64,000 nt of DNA from Paraburkholderia ginsengiterrae (GTDB taxonomy: Bacteria; Pseudomonadota; Gammaproteobacteria; Burkholderiales; Burkholderiaceae), in contig NZ_LXKA01000132.1 in assembly GCF_001645125.1 (NCBI RefSeq), positions 1 through 64,000 of the forward strand. The letters are read 5' to 3'. Shown piece after piece: positions 36,107 through 44,497 of this stretch. The stretch's first letter is position 1; every line of letters begins with the position of its first letter. A program made the position numbers and the translations under genes. A model generated the notes under the pieces. That model ran no database searches, was not told the origin of the DNA, and saw only the letters and a list, made by a program, of their open reading frames with translations.

Positions 36107-36418
36107 TCGACCGTGTAGGGGAGCACACAACGCTCGCTTCTTGCTGGGTCTCCACGGTCGATTGGCGTGATTTACCGCGAACGGGTCCGCAATGCGTCCA
36201 GACGGGCGGCGCATTTTGCGTGCAAACCACCACGCTTGTAGGCGTGTGCCGTCTTTGCGCTGTCGGGGATGACATCGCCGGAAAGCGCGTTTCCGACATG
36301 TACCCTGGCATCGTACTGAAACACTGACCTACGAAACAAGCGTTTGCTCGCCTGGGCAGTTTCGGCTGCTGAGCCCCCTTTGCTTCACTAGCAACCGCAG
36401 GGGCACGTCGGCATCTGG
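36107..36418. other. Intergenic region downstream of hamB
   Basis: About 310 bp with one inverted repeat, AATCGACCGTG/CACGGTCGATT (arms 36105-36115 and 36153-36163). No gene is recognised. Confidence 0.3.
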
Positions 36419-38518
36419 CTATTGGTTAGGCACCTTAAGCTCTAGCGCTGAAATAATCCAGTCGCGTTCAAACGGAGTGAGTTCAGCAGAACCCGACATT
36501 GCGAGTTCAGCAAGCCGGTCTGTAAGCGCTGCCTTACTCTCTCCGCCGTGGAATCGCTCCGATATCTGAATGGGAATCCCTTCCTCATCAAGGTTTTTCA
36601 GTTCTTCCGCAAGAAACCACCGACTCAATGCCTGTACAAAAAGACTGTAGTTCGCGTGAAATCCTGCTGATTTTACGAAAGCCTCGACGAGCGAAAACCA
36701 TTGGGGCAAACCGTATTCGCATGCGCGGAGGAAGCGAAAAACATTGTCGTAGCTCTCCGCAGACCCTGTGTATTTCGCATCGTATAAATTCAAGAAGGTC
36801 TTCATCCCTTTGGCTTTCCGCAATTCACTGACGAAATACGTCAGCGATTTCGCCGTATAAGCCCCGAATTCACTGGCTGGGCGAACGGCGCTGATCACCT
36901 CGACAACAGCTTGAATCTCCGGGTAGCGGGGCACGCCAGTCCATACCAAGGCGGCGCCGCTATCGAGGGCGCTCTGCACCTTCGTCTTCAGTCGTTGCGC
37001 TACCTCAAGGCCCAGCGAGGCTGCAAGACGCAAATCGGGCCAGTCCAGAGCAAGGGAGTGGCGTACGGCTGCAATTCGGTTATCGGCAGTGGGCTGAGTG
37101 AGAGGTTCATCCAGTTGCACGACGTAATCTAGAGGGGCATCCTCTTCGTCAGCAAATAACGTTGGAGACACCTCCATGTCTTCGTGCACCGGTGCTTCGT
37201 TAAACAAGAAGACCTTCCCAACATGGTGTTGGCCTAGACGTCCAGCACGACCTCTTATGTTCGAGTACGTAAAGAAATCATACGGTGCTTTGTTGATTTT
37301 CTTGTCGTAAATCAGGACCGTCTTCGCGGCGGTGTTGACGCCCTCAATGAGAGTTGAGGTACAGAACAAAACCGGCAACGTACCTTCGTTGAACAGCCGG
37401 ACCATTTGCGACGCAATCGCTCGGGGTAGCCGGCCATGATGAACGCCGAAGCCGAAGCGCACCGTTTGGATGAGCGACCAGTTGGCCCCAACGTTATCCG
37501 AAAGCCACTTCGCAAAAGCGTCAGCGTAGTCCGAGACCGCCATCCCCTCGGCGGCTTTTCCCGCAATCTTGTTTGCACGGTCTGGTGACGAGACGAACAC
37601 CAGCGCTGGCCAATTGCCATCTTCGCCAATTTCCTCGAGCAATCGCTCCTCTTTGCCGTCAATTTGGCGGAGGTCGTAGGTATCCACCGCAACCGTCGAG
37701 AATTTGGTCCTCAAGAACTCAAATTTCCATTTTGCCCCCTCCGCGAACCGCACGTTGTCAATGTTCGGGCCGAGAAAGAAGAACTGTCGAGAGCATTTCA
37801 AAAGCTTGTACACGGCCGCATTCAGTGTGATGCACCGGTCGTCCCTGCGACTCGGGTCGAGTTTGTAGAACTCGTCTACGACGGTAAGGTCTAACTTGCC
37901 GAGGTCAGTCCGATGAATCAAACGCTCTTGAGTCCCCAGAAAGATTGTCGGCGCATCGCCAGATGCCTCTTCGGAAGGATGCATGACGACGGTAAAGCGA
38001 CTGTCGAATCTACTACGTAAGCGCCGACGAAACTCATCGAGCAACGCGATAGTGGGCAGTACGATCGCGACGCGGGTGTATCGCCCGGAAGCGAGGAGTG
38101 CGTCAATTAGTAGGCTTTTCCCGAAGCTCGTGGGCGCACTCAGGATTAAATTCCGACCTGCGAGCAGTTCATTCAACGCATCAACCTGTTCGCGGTGGAG
38201 AGTGATGCCGTCAAGCTCTGGCACTGTCACTGACTCCGCCAGCAAGAGGTCAGGCTCCGACGCCACCGCCTTGTCGATGTAGTTCCACAACCCTGTTGCT
38301 CTAGCGAGCGCACTGAACGGCTCCCGGTACGATGCCAGTTCCTGTCGGTCCTCGATGAGCTTCGCGAGCCTTGGAACAATGTCCAGAGTGCTCGCGTCGT
38401 CGCTTTCTTCGCGTTGAATTGCGCTAGCCGCACCTCGCAGAATTTCGAAAACTACACCTTTCAAATCGCTGCCGCGGAGCGAAGAAATCTGATTCCATTG
38501 TTCGCCCGAGATTTGCAT
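36419..38518 (-). CDS. hamB: Hachiman defence helicase HamB
   Basis: 699 aa, ATG 38518, 2 nt after the hamA stop. Superfamily 2 (Ski2-like) helicase: Walker A SAPTSFGKS (residues 127-135), DEFY box at D215-E216, LIEGVNTAAKT, and motif VI SNIRGRAGRLG. The long C-terminal helical part is family-typical. In Hachiman anti-phage systems HamB senses or unwinds damaged or invading DNA and controls the HamA nuclease. All helicase motifs look intact. Confidence 0.88.
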   Translation of the reverse strand: MQISGEQWNQISSLRGSDLKGVVFEILRGAASAIQREESDDASTLDIVPRLAKLIEDRQELASYREPFSALARATGLWNYIDKAVASEPDLLLAESVTVPELDGITLHREQVDALNELLAGRNLILSAPTSFGKSLLIDALLASGRYTRVAIVLPTIALLDEFRRRLRSRFDSRFTVVMHPSEEASGDAPTIFLGTQERLIHRTDLGKLDLTVVDEFYKLDPSRRDDRCITLNAAVYKLLKCSRQFFFLGPNIDNVRFAEGAKWKFEFLRTKFSTVAVDTYDLRQIDGKEERLLEEIGEDGNWPALVFVSSPDRANKIAGKAAEGMAVSDYADAFAKWLSDNVGANWSLIQTVRFGFGVHHGRLPRAIASQMVRLFNEGTLPVLFCTSTLIEGVNTAAKTVLIYDKKINKAPYDFFTYSNIRGRAGRLGQHHVGKVFLFNEAPVHEDMEVSPTLFADEEDAPLDYVVQLDEPLTQPTADNRIAAVRHSLALDWPDLRLAASLGLEVAQRLKTKVQSALDSGAALVWTGVPRYPEIQAVVEVISAVRPASEFGAYTAKSLTYFVSELRKAKGMKTFLNLYDAKYTGSAESYDNVFRFLRACEYGLPQWFSLVEAFVKSAGFHANYSLFVQALSRWFLAEELKNLDEEGIPIQISERFHGGESKAALTDRLAELAMSGSAELTPFERDWIISALELKVPNQ

Positions 38519-38520
38519 GA

Positions 38521-39381
38521 CTAATCCTCGATGTTCAAGGCTTTGAGTCGTTTGTCGAACGCCTTCGCGACTTTGTCCTTCGACTCCAACGGAACATAGA
38601 TGAGATGCATCTTGATTTTGCTGGGTAAGCCGGATTGGTCTATCTTGTCGCGCAATTCTGCCAACTCAGAATACACCCTTTCGATATATTCGGCAGTATG
38701 GCTTTTGTGTGTTTTCACTGCATCGCTATCGCATGCGATACAAACAGGAAACACCGCGTTCTGAAATAGCGCATCAATTGAGGTCTGGCTAGCCAACAAC
38801 CTCCGAATCTTCTCGGCGTGTGGGAGCGTCTGTGAAACTTGTGGACCCAGTATGAATTTCTCTCGCTTTAAGAATCCCGCGTCAATGTGCTCCTTCACTG
38901 ACTTGATTGCAGCCGAAATGGCCGCGACACCGCTCTTGTAGAACTTTGATTCACCGAGCCAGATTTCAAACGTGGAGTCGTTAACGTATCTGATGTGCGC
39001 CATGTCGAACGACTTGACGACATCGTTTGAGGCCGTCTTGTAGAAGACACGTGGGGCAAGTGGAATCGTCTTGAAGTAGTCGCGGCAAATTGCATGCAGC
39101 GTAATTTCACCGAGCTCCCCGCGTTTGTTGTACTCCTTTGTGGAGTACACACGAGCGGCAGCTTCTTTTAGCCGAACATAGATGTTGCCATGATTGACGT
39201 TCAGCTCTTCCTCTTTCAGAGCGTAGTCGGGTAGCCATTCGATGATGTGCTCGGCGAGCGCTGAGCATCGCCATTGACTTATCTCAAAGCCCGCGCAGTA
39301 GCTGTCGTGCTGCCATGGCGAGTCTTCAGAGTTCAACTGAAGAAGGAGTCGCGCGGGAACGCTGTCGTAGACGTTCACCAT
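38521..39381 (-). CDS. hamA: Hachiman defence effector HamA (DUF1837)
   Basis: 286 aa, ATG 39381. DUF1837 nuclease: KRGELGEITLHAICRDYF (E92), KSFDMAHIRYV (D126) and WLGESKFYKSG (E144-x-K146) make a PD-(D/E)xK-type site. HamA holds HamB in an inactive complex and degrades DNA when released. Size and order (hamA then hamB) are standard for Hachiman. First gene of the two-gene operon. Confidence 0.88.
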   Translation of the reverse strand: MVNVYDSVPARLLLQLNSEDSPWQHDSYCAGFEISQWRCSALAEHIIEWLPDYALKEEELNVNHGNIYVRLKEAAARVYSTKEYNKRGELGEITLHAICRDYFKTIPLAPRVFYKTASNDVVKSFDMAHIRYVNDSTFEIWLGESKFYKSGVAAISAAIKSVKEHIDAGFLKREKFILGPQVSQTLPHAEKIRRLLASQTSIDALFQNAVFPVCIACDSDAVKTHKSHTAEYIERVYSELAELRDKIDQSGLPSKIKMHLIYVPLESKDKVAKAFDKRLKALNIED

Positions 39382-39906
39382 GCGGTGGTTTCGGCCGCAT
39401 TAAGTGCGCTAGGGCTCGCCCCCAATTTCGCCTGATTCTCGGTGGAAAGAAAAGCGACGGCGCGGTATTTTAGATGTTTCATTCTCCCCTCTGCTGCTCG
39501 AATGAGACAGGGCAGCTCTTGTTCGGCGCCAAGTCCTATGCGTCGCTGATTTTGGGTCGTAATGCGCTAAAGATCAACAGGTTGCCGGTATCTTTTCGAC
39601 AACACCTGTAGAACTGCTTGCGGCAGCGGAAATGCAGCAGCGCCGAATTGGTAAATCAATGCCCGTTGCATCGATTGCGTCCGGTGAGGGCAGATGCGCG
39701 ATGCCGCCAATCGCTGCGCTAGCTTCTCAAATGACCGAACCGGAGGGAACAAATGGAAACCCGTCGAACAGCTGGCAACAAAAACCGTCGCAGGACTTTC
39801 CGGCTCAGGCGGCGGAACGATTGAAGTAGGAGCTGACGCGCTCGGATTGCGGCGAGATGCCACCATCGCCGAACTACGCTGCTGTGCCCGTCAGCCAAGA
39901 CACGGG
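39382..39906. other. Intergenic region, nothing recognised
   Basis: 525 bp between hamA and the coiled-coil gene's end. It should carry the hamAB promoter on the minus strand. No gene. Confidence 0.35.
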
Positions 39907-40593
39907 CTATTTCACCCGAATCGGTATCCGATATCCACCGTTGAATGGTGCGGTTTCATCCACGCGGATGCACGGCACAGAGCGCCCGTCGTCGAACCGG
40001 CACGATGTGATGTCGAGGCGTCCGCCCCTACTATCAAGGTATGCGACCCGCTGTTCAAGTTCCGTCTTCTGCTGTTCGAGGTCCGTCTTCTGCTGTTCGA
40101 GGTCCGTCTTCTGCTGTTCGAGGTCCGTCTTCTGCTGTTCGAGGTCCGTCTTCTGCTGTTCGAGGTCCGTCTTCTGCTGTTTGAGGTCCGTCTTCTGCTG
40201 CTCAAGGCGGTGTACAGACCACGCGGTCACCCCGTACCACAAAGCCATCGCGGCTAGACTCGCCAATAGTGCGGGGGCACAAATGCGTAGTATCGAGAAC
40301 GTAGCCGCACGCTCAAGCGCTTTCGTTGCCTTATCGGCTGCGAGATTCGCCGACTCGACGCGCGAAGTGAGCGTCGTTGCTGCAGCATCGATGGTTGTGG
40401 CCAGCTGGCTGTTAACATCGGCGACAATTGCTTTGGGCATGGACCGACTCTGCTGCTCTATGGCCGTAGTCAAGGAGTTCATCGCTTTTACAGCATCGGC
40501 CGTCAACTTCTGGTCACGGATTGCCGCCTCTAGCAATGTTCCCAGCGCGTCATATGCGTATTTCATACCGCCGACTTCACCATTCATGTTCAT
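39907..40593 (-). CDS. Membrane-anchored coiled-coil protein with 21-bp/7-aa tandem repeats
   Basis: 228 aa, ATG 40593, overlapping the upstream gene's end by 17 nt. The N-terminal helical domain (about 100 aa, AADKATKALERAATF) is followed by one membrane helix (LRICAPALLASLAAMALWYGVTAW), then eight near-identical heptads LEQQKTD forming a coiled coil, and a C-terminal domain with two cysteines (CRFDDGRSVPCIRVDE) that binds or folds outside the repeat. No family recognised. Translationally coupled to the PD-(D/E)xK-like gene in a defence island, so possibly a membrane sensor or effector. Confidence 0.7.
   Translation of the reverse strand: MNMNGEVGGMKYAYDALGTLLEAAIRDQKLTADAVKAMNSLTTAIEQQSRSMPKAIVADVNSQLATTIDAAATTLTSRVESANLAADKATKALERAATFSILRICAPALLASLAAMALWYGVTAWSVHRLEQQKTDLKQQKTDLEQQKTDLEQQKTDLEQQKTDLEQQKTDLEQQKTELEQRVAYLDSRGGRLDITSCRFDDGRSVPCIRVDETAPFNGGYRIPIRVK
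40064..40206 (-). repeat. 21-bp in-frame tandem repeat
   Basis: About seven tandem copies of CTTCTGCTGTTCGAGGTCCGT (plus-strand reading, period 21 bp), nearly identical at the DNA level. They encode the LEQQKTD heptads. Copy number is likely to vary by slippage. Confidence 0.9.
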
Positions 40594-41302
40594 AATCGTG
40601 GTCTATGCTTTTTTTTAAAGACAGTTGGCGGCTTCTTACCGCGTGCTCACGCTTTAACTCCATAGCTTGCTGTTGCACTCTCTCGAAGTACGCCTCGCGA
40701 ACCAAACTATGGTCCAAGAGCAGGTCTCTTATGTCCGGAACGAGCACGTAGCGGAGTCCGTGCTCTTGACTGAGATTTATGAGCAGTCCGCCAGATGCCC
40801 CCTGGAGGCCACCGTGCGAAACCGATACCAGCGCCAGATAGGCCTCATATGAGGCGCGCGTGGCTTCGTCAATCACTTTCGATACAGCATCCTTGGCGAC
40901 TGACGACGTGAAGCGCTCTATTGTCGTGGCGGGAACCGTCTCGTCCACGAAGTCGATATACGGCACCACTGTGGAAACAAAGGCACCTTCGGCTTCCGAT
41001 GTCTCGATGTACCAATGGATCTCGCGAGAAATGGCTAGCATGTGCTTGTCTGTGCCCAAAGCGCGGGATAGGACTTCACGCTTTGTTTCTTCTTTGATTG
41101 AGTCGTTTTTCTTGCGTTTGAACTCAATCAGTCGCGTTACACCTGTGTTTGCAACCATCACGTCACCCAGACGTTCGTCCAGCGGCGTCTGCTGCATTAA
41201 GTTCACGCACATTGGCCGGACTGACCCTTGGCTTTCCTGCCCAACGGTAAGCCCGAGGCTGTACAGGAAATTTCCTATAACGATGTTCTCGTACGGTTCC
41301 AT
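40577..41302 (-). CDS. Hypothetical protein with PD-(D/E)xK-like motif
   Basis: 241 aa, ATG 41302. Residues 42-64 read DERLGDVMVANTG, VTRLIEFKRKK: D47 followed by E60-x-K62 on the next strand, a nuclease-type PD-(D/E)xK signature. The C-terminal half is helical and charged. It overlaps the coiled-coil gene by 17 nt. No named family is recognised. Between Hachiman and a reverse transcriptase, it probably belongs to a defence or mobile module. Confidence 0.6.
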   Translation of the reverse strand: MEPYENIVIGNFLYSLGLTVGQESQGSVRPMCVNLMQQTPLDERLGDVMVANTGVTRLIEFKRKKNDSIKEETKREVLSRALGTDKHMLAISREIHWYIETSEAEGAFVSTVVPYIDFVDETVPATTIERFTSSVAKDAVSKVIDEATRASYEAYLALVSVSHGGLQGASGGLLINLSQEHGLRYVLVPDIRDLLLDHSLVREAYFERVQQQAMELKREHAVRSRQLSLKKSIDHDYEHEW

Positions 41303-41647
41303 GTTCCTTTTTTAGCGCTCTCGAAGCAGTGTGAAGAGTTCAGCGTGCGCAAGACCTGCGCGTTGAAACACGCGTGCAGATGTGTTCCGCCGAATTGCTG
41401 GCTAAATGAGTAAACGGCTGGAACTGGGATATTCTTTAGACAAATCGAGTCCCTCTCGTGAACCAAGGGCACGTTACGCGCATCGCGACTCCTAACACAG
41501 CGCCTAGCGCCAGCATCGAGGTTGTTTGACAACGTCGTTAGACGGCGTCACAAGCGTGTATGACGCGGGCGGTAGATAGCTTTCGTGAGCTCGCGCCGGC
41601 TGTCTGCTCGCACGGTGTCGATGAAAAGCGTGGGCAGCAAACCGGTC
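41303..41647. other. Spacer between reverse transcriptase and PD-(D/E)xK-like gene
   Basis: 345 bp, no gene. Long enough to hold a separate promoter, so the two units may be independent. Confidence 0.35.
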
Positions 41648-42952
41648 CTAAGTCCTTCGGGTTCCGGCCCGCGAAGCCACTAATTTCGCAAATAACATAT
41701 CGAAGTTCGTGTCGTCCAGCAGACTCATTCCCATTAGACGCTGACGGTCCGCTGCGCTGAGCAAACTCGTCTTTGCTCGCCATAAACGCCGGAAATCGCC
41801 CACTTTCTCCGCAACATCTGCATCCAGCTGTCGGAAGATGCGGTGGTCCGTACAGAAAGAGAACGCTGCACCCCAGGCGCGGACCGTGTTGGAAACGCGC
41901 CAGAGCGTGCTGAGCAGCGTCGGGTCGGAGGCTAACGTCATCGGCTCCGACGTGCCGGTCTTCAGATGTCGCTGACTCGTGAGCGCTTTGTTGCAGAGAG
42001 CGTCCACCTTTGCTAGCAACGAGCCGCGGGCACGCTTCCCCGGCGAGATGGCCTCTGGAGATATGTCGCAGCCAAGAAAAGAGAATCCCTTCTTGGTTTC
42101 CCCCGCCGCAGCCTTTGCCGAGGCTGCAGGACTACCCTTTGTCGGCGGGTCGTAAGCATCAAGCCCAAATCGCTTGAGTTCATGTTTGAGCTGCTTCAAA
42201 CCTTTCAACGCACGACTCCGATTGGGCGCAAAAATTATCAGGTCGTCGATGTAGCGTACCGACATCATGCCGCCCGTATTTAGCTGCTCGTCTATGTCGT
42301 GGAGAAGCAAGTTGCACAGAAGCGGCGACAGACAAGAACCTTGTGCGACGCCGCGAGACGCCAGCGGAAAAATATCCTTGTGCTCGCGCAGCTCGGCAAG
42401 GTTATCGAGTTCAACATTGACTGCCCGCGTCAGCAGCGCGTCGAACTCCGGCTCGTCCGTGTGCTTCGTGACGATTGCCAGCAGGTCCTCTTTTGGAGCT
42501 TGCGTAAAAAAATCCTTGATGTCGGTTCTGACGTAGTACTGGTATCGAATGGTGCCTTCGTAGGTTTGGGCAATAGCCTTCGCGACCCCGCCGTCCTTTA
42601 CGCCACCGTGATTCCACGCCTTTTTCTGGATACTCTGAACGAAAGGCAAGTTAGTCAGCACATCAAGAATCGCTCGCTGTACGACACGGGACGCAATCGG
42701 CGCAATCACAATGGGCCGCCTAGCCGTCTTGCCGGGCTTCCGGGCGGCGACGCCGCGAGCCGGCGGAAACTCGAAGGTCCCGGCTACCAGTTGTTTGCGA
42801 AGGTCGCTGATATTCTGCTCGAGCCGCAGCTGAAATTGCTTCGCTTCGTCCCGGGTGCTTTCGGAAGTGGAAATCAGGGCGTTGGCGAGCACTAAACGCG
42901 CTGCTTTGCGGAGGTTCGGTTTGCGGCAAACCTTCCTGTACAGGATACCCAT
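41648..42952 (-). CDS. Reverse transcriptase, unknown-group/defence type (YIDD)
   Basis: 434 aa, ATG 42952. RT domain with RRPIVIAPIASRVVQRAILDVL, motif A VRTDIKDFF (D144), motif B QGSCLSP (204-210), catalytic SVRYIDD (Y234-D237) and motif D/E region KKGFSFLGCDIS. It lacks the maturase/HNH domains of group II introns and the VTG and NAxxH signatures of retrons. QGxxxSP excludes the diversity-generating class. The C-terminal 140 residues are helical. It is preceded by a duplicated structured sequence at 43018-43479 and sits beside Hachiman, so a defence RT that uses an upstream RNA template is the best guess. Confidence 0.8.
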   Translation of the reverse strand: MGILYRKVCRKPNLRKAARLVLANALISTSESTRDEAKQFQLRLEQNISDLRKQLVAGTFEFPPARGVAARKPGKTARRPIVIAPIASRVVQRAILDVLTNLPFVQSIQKKAWNHGGVKDGGVAKAIAQTYEGTIRYQYYVRTDIKDFFTQAPKEDLLAIVTKHTDEPEFDALLTRAVNVELDNLAELREHKDIFPLASRGVAQGSCLSPLLCNLLLHDIDEQLNTGGMMSVRYIDDLIIFAPNRSRALKGLKQLKHELKRFGLDAYDPPTKGSPAASAKAAAGETKKGFSFLGCDISPEAISPGKRARGSLLAKVDALCNKALTSQRHLKTGTSEPMTLASDPTLLSTLWRVSNTVRAWGAAFSFCTDHRIFRQLDADVAEKVGDFRRLWRAKTSLLSAADRQRLMGMSLLDDTNFDMLFAKLVASRAGTRRT

Positions 42953-43017
42953 TCTTTTTGCTTCTTATGTTGGGTACGGGGCCGCATTGGTAAGCTTGCC
43001 CCAAGCCCGAGGAGTCA

Positions 43018-43133
43018 GTTTCCTGCGGGCGCGCCGATGCTATGGCTGACCCGTCCGGCGAGACATTGCTGCACGCCGGGCGCTCCGTGCGAATTTGCGG
43101 TTCCGGAGGCCGGACCGCTCAGCACGAGGCACA
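43018..43133 (-). repeat. 116-bp structured direct repeat, copy 1
   Basis: Differs from copy 2 (43364-43479) at one base only (43117 G versus 43463 A). Contains several potential stems on the minus strand: GGTCCGG/CCGGAACC, CCGGCG/CGCCGG and GCACG/CGTGC. It lies 66 bp upstream of the reverse transcriptase start. Confidence 0.85.
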
Positions 43134-43363
43134 AGAACAAAGCGCAAGCGGACACGCCGCCGCCGACGCGCCAACCGCTGGCACGTTTTTGCTTTCGGCC
43201 TGAAACGTCACCTTTGCCTCCAATTCTAGGGTTTTTGCCCGAGCTGGCAAGCGCCGCGAAGCGTCAAGGCCGCCCAAGCCTGAAAATAAAGTCTACCGAC
43301 CGTCCAATGCGACCGCAAAACGGCTGAAGCTACGGTGTTCCGGCTGACTGCGAGGCTTGGGCT

Positions 43364-43479
43364 GTTTCCTGCGGGCGCGCCGATGCTATGGCTGACCCGT
43401 CCGGCGAGACATTGCTGCACGCCGGGCGCTCCGTGCGAATTTGCGGTTCCGGAGGCCGGACCACTCAGCACGAGGCACA
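43364..43479 (-). repeat. 116-bp structured direct repeat, copy 2
   Basis: Offset from copy 1 by exactly 346 bp. The flanks just outside the two copies are partly inverted to each other (CCCAAGCC..GTCAG near 43000 and CTGAC..GGCTTGGG near 43345). A candidate non-coding RNA or a duplicated element end upstream of the RT gene. Confidence 0.85.
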
Positions 43480-43618
43480 GAAGAACTGCCGTATTGATAC
43501 CAGAATTTGATTGCGCGTACAACGACGGCCCAGAACAGCAGCAGCCGGGTACAGCATGTGCCCCATCAAGCCAACCACTGCAGTCGTTTAGCGAGTTCGC
43601 ATAGAAGGCATCGCTGTC

Positions 43619-43921
43619 ATGGCTATGGAAACATTCAATACTAACGAGGATGAATTCGGCCGAAAGTTGGCGCTCACTGACATCGAGGCAGCAGCACGAG
43701 ACCTGCAGATTTCTGACGCCAGTATCGTGCGCTTGCGCCGAGCGATGGACCGGGTTGGTTGCGCGCAAAGGCTACTGGAAACAGTGAAAGTCGGAAGCGA
43801 CGGCGCGAGCGACGAAGAGACAGCGCTGCGGGTGCGAGCTGCCGTGGAGTTGCAGGCAAAGGGGTGGCCGGGGGACTATCCGGCCGGGGCGGTGGAGTGG
43901 CAGTTGGTGAAGCAACGGTGA
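43619..43921 (+). CDS. Hypothetical protein
   Basis: 100 aa, ATG 43619, no clear ribosome site. Charged, helical: LALTDIEAAARDLQISDASIVRLRRAMDRVG may be a helix-turn-helix-like segment. A competing frame on the minus strand overlaps. No family recognised. Confidence 0.4.
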   Translation: MAMETFNTNEDEFGRKLALTDIEAAARDLQISDASIVRLRRAMDRVGCAQRLLETVKVGSDGASDEETALRVRAAVELQAKGWPGDYPAGAVEWQLVKQR

Positions 43922-44497
43922 TAAAGCTTCGTAGAAAATGCAAATTTAGGTGAAGTCGAGCCCGGTGGACTCACTCACTTCTCGGACAGTCTGGTACCAA
44001 AATGGACGGCACCATCGGCGGGTAACTTGAAGTGAAAAAACCCGCATTCTCTGCTGGGTGTTCTAGAAGCCGTTCCGCCTTACTTGACAAGGCTTTCCGG
44101 GAAGGGGAACCCCCTCCCCAGAACGCTTTCCACCCCCACTTGCGAAACCTTTCTATTTGAGACTCACACACACCGGCGCCGATCTTCCTATCCGCCCCCA
44201 CCGTCACCAACTCCGCCAGAATCCGGCATTTCTCAACGTTGCTCCGTCCCTTTCGGGTATGTCAGGCAGAGAAGCGGGTGACTGACTTCATTGTCTCGGA
44301 TCAACGTCTCAAGAAGGAAAAGTTGACTTTACAGACTGTCAGATCCTCCCGACCGTCTATATTTTTCTCCGACCGACTATATTTCTTCCGATCACTGGGG
44401 AATAGATAGATGGACCGCCCATCGATATTTACTTGACATCTAAACTATATAAACCTAAATTATCCCCAACGGCAGTGTAGGTATTTGGGGAACAAAC
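43922..44497. promoter_or_regulatory. Regulatory region upstream of the 2-aminobenzoate operon
   Basis: 576 bp, AT-rich towards the operon. It holds two 20-bp-period direct repeats CCGACCG(T/A)CTATATTT (CCGACCG at 44349 and 44369) and a promoter TTGACA (44433-44438), 17 bp, TAAATT (44456-44461) about 37 bp before the first ATG. The repeats, just upstream of the promoter, are candidate sites for the operon's MarR regulator or an activator. No gene. Confidence 0.55.

Noticed and set aside
40064-40206. CRISPR-like regular repeat
   Set aside because: The 21-bp units are contiguous, with no spacers, and encode in-frame heptads of a protein.
43018-43479. Diversity-generating retroelement (template/variable repeat pair beside an RT)
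   Set aside because: The repeats differ at only one base, the RT has QGxxxSP rather than the DGR SQ motif, and no variable target gene overlaps a repeat.
43226-43768. 180-aa minus-strand frame
   Set aside because: It covers repeat copy 2 and runs opposite to the 43619 gene; composition is unlike a protein and there is no ribosome site.
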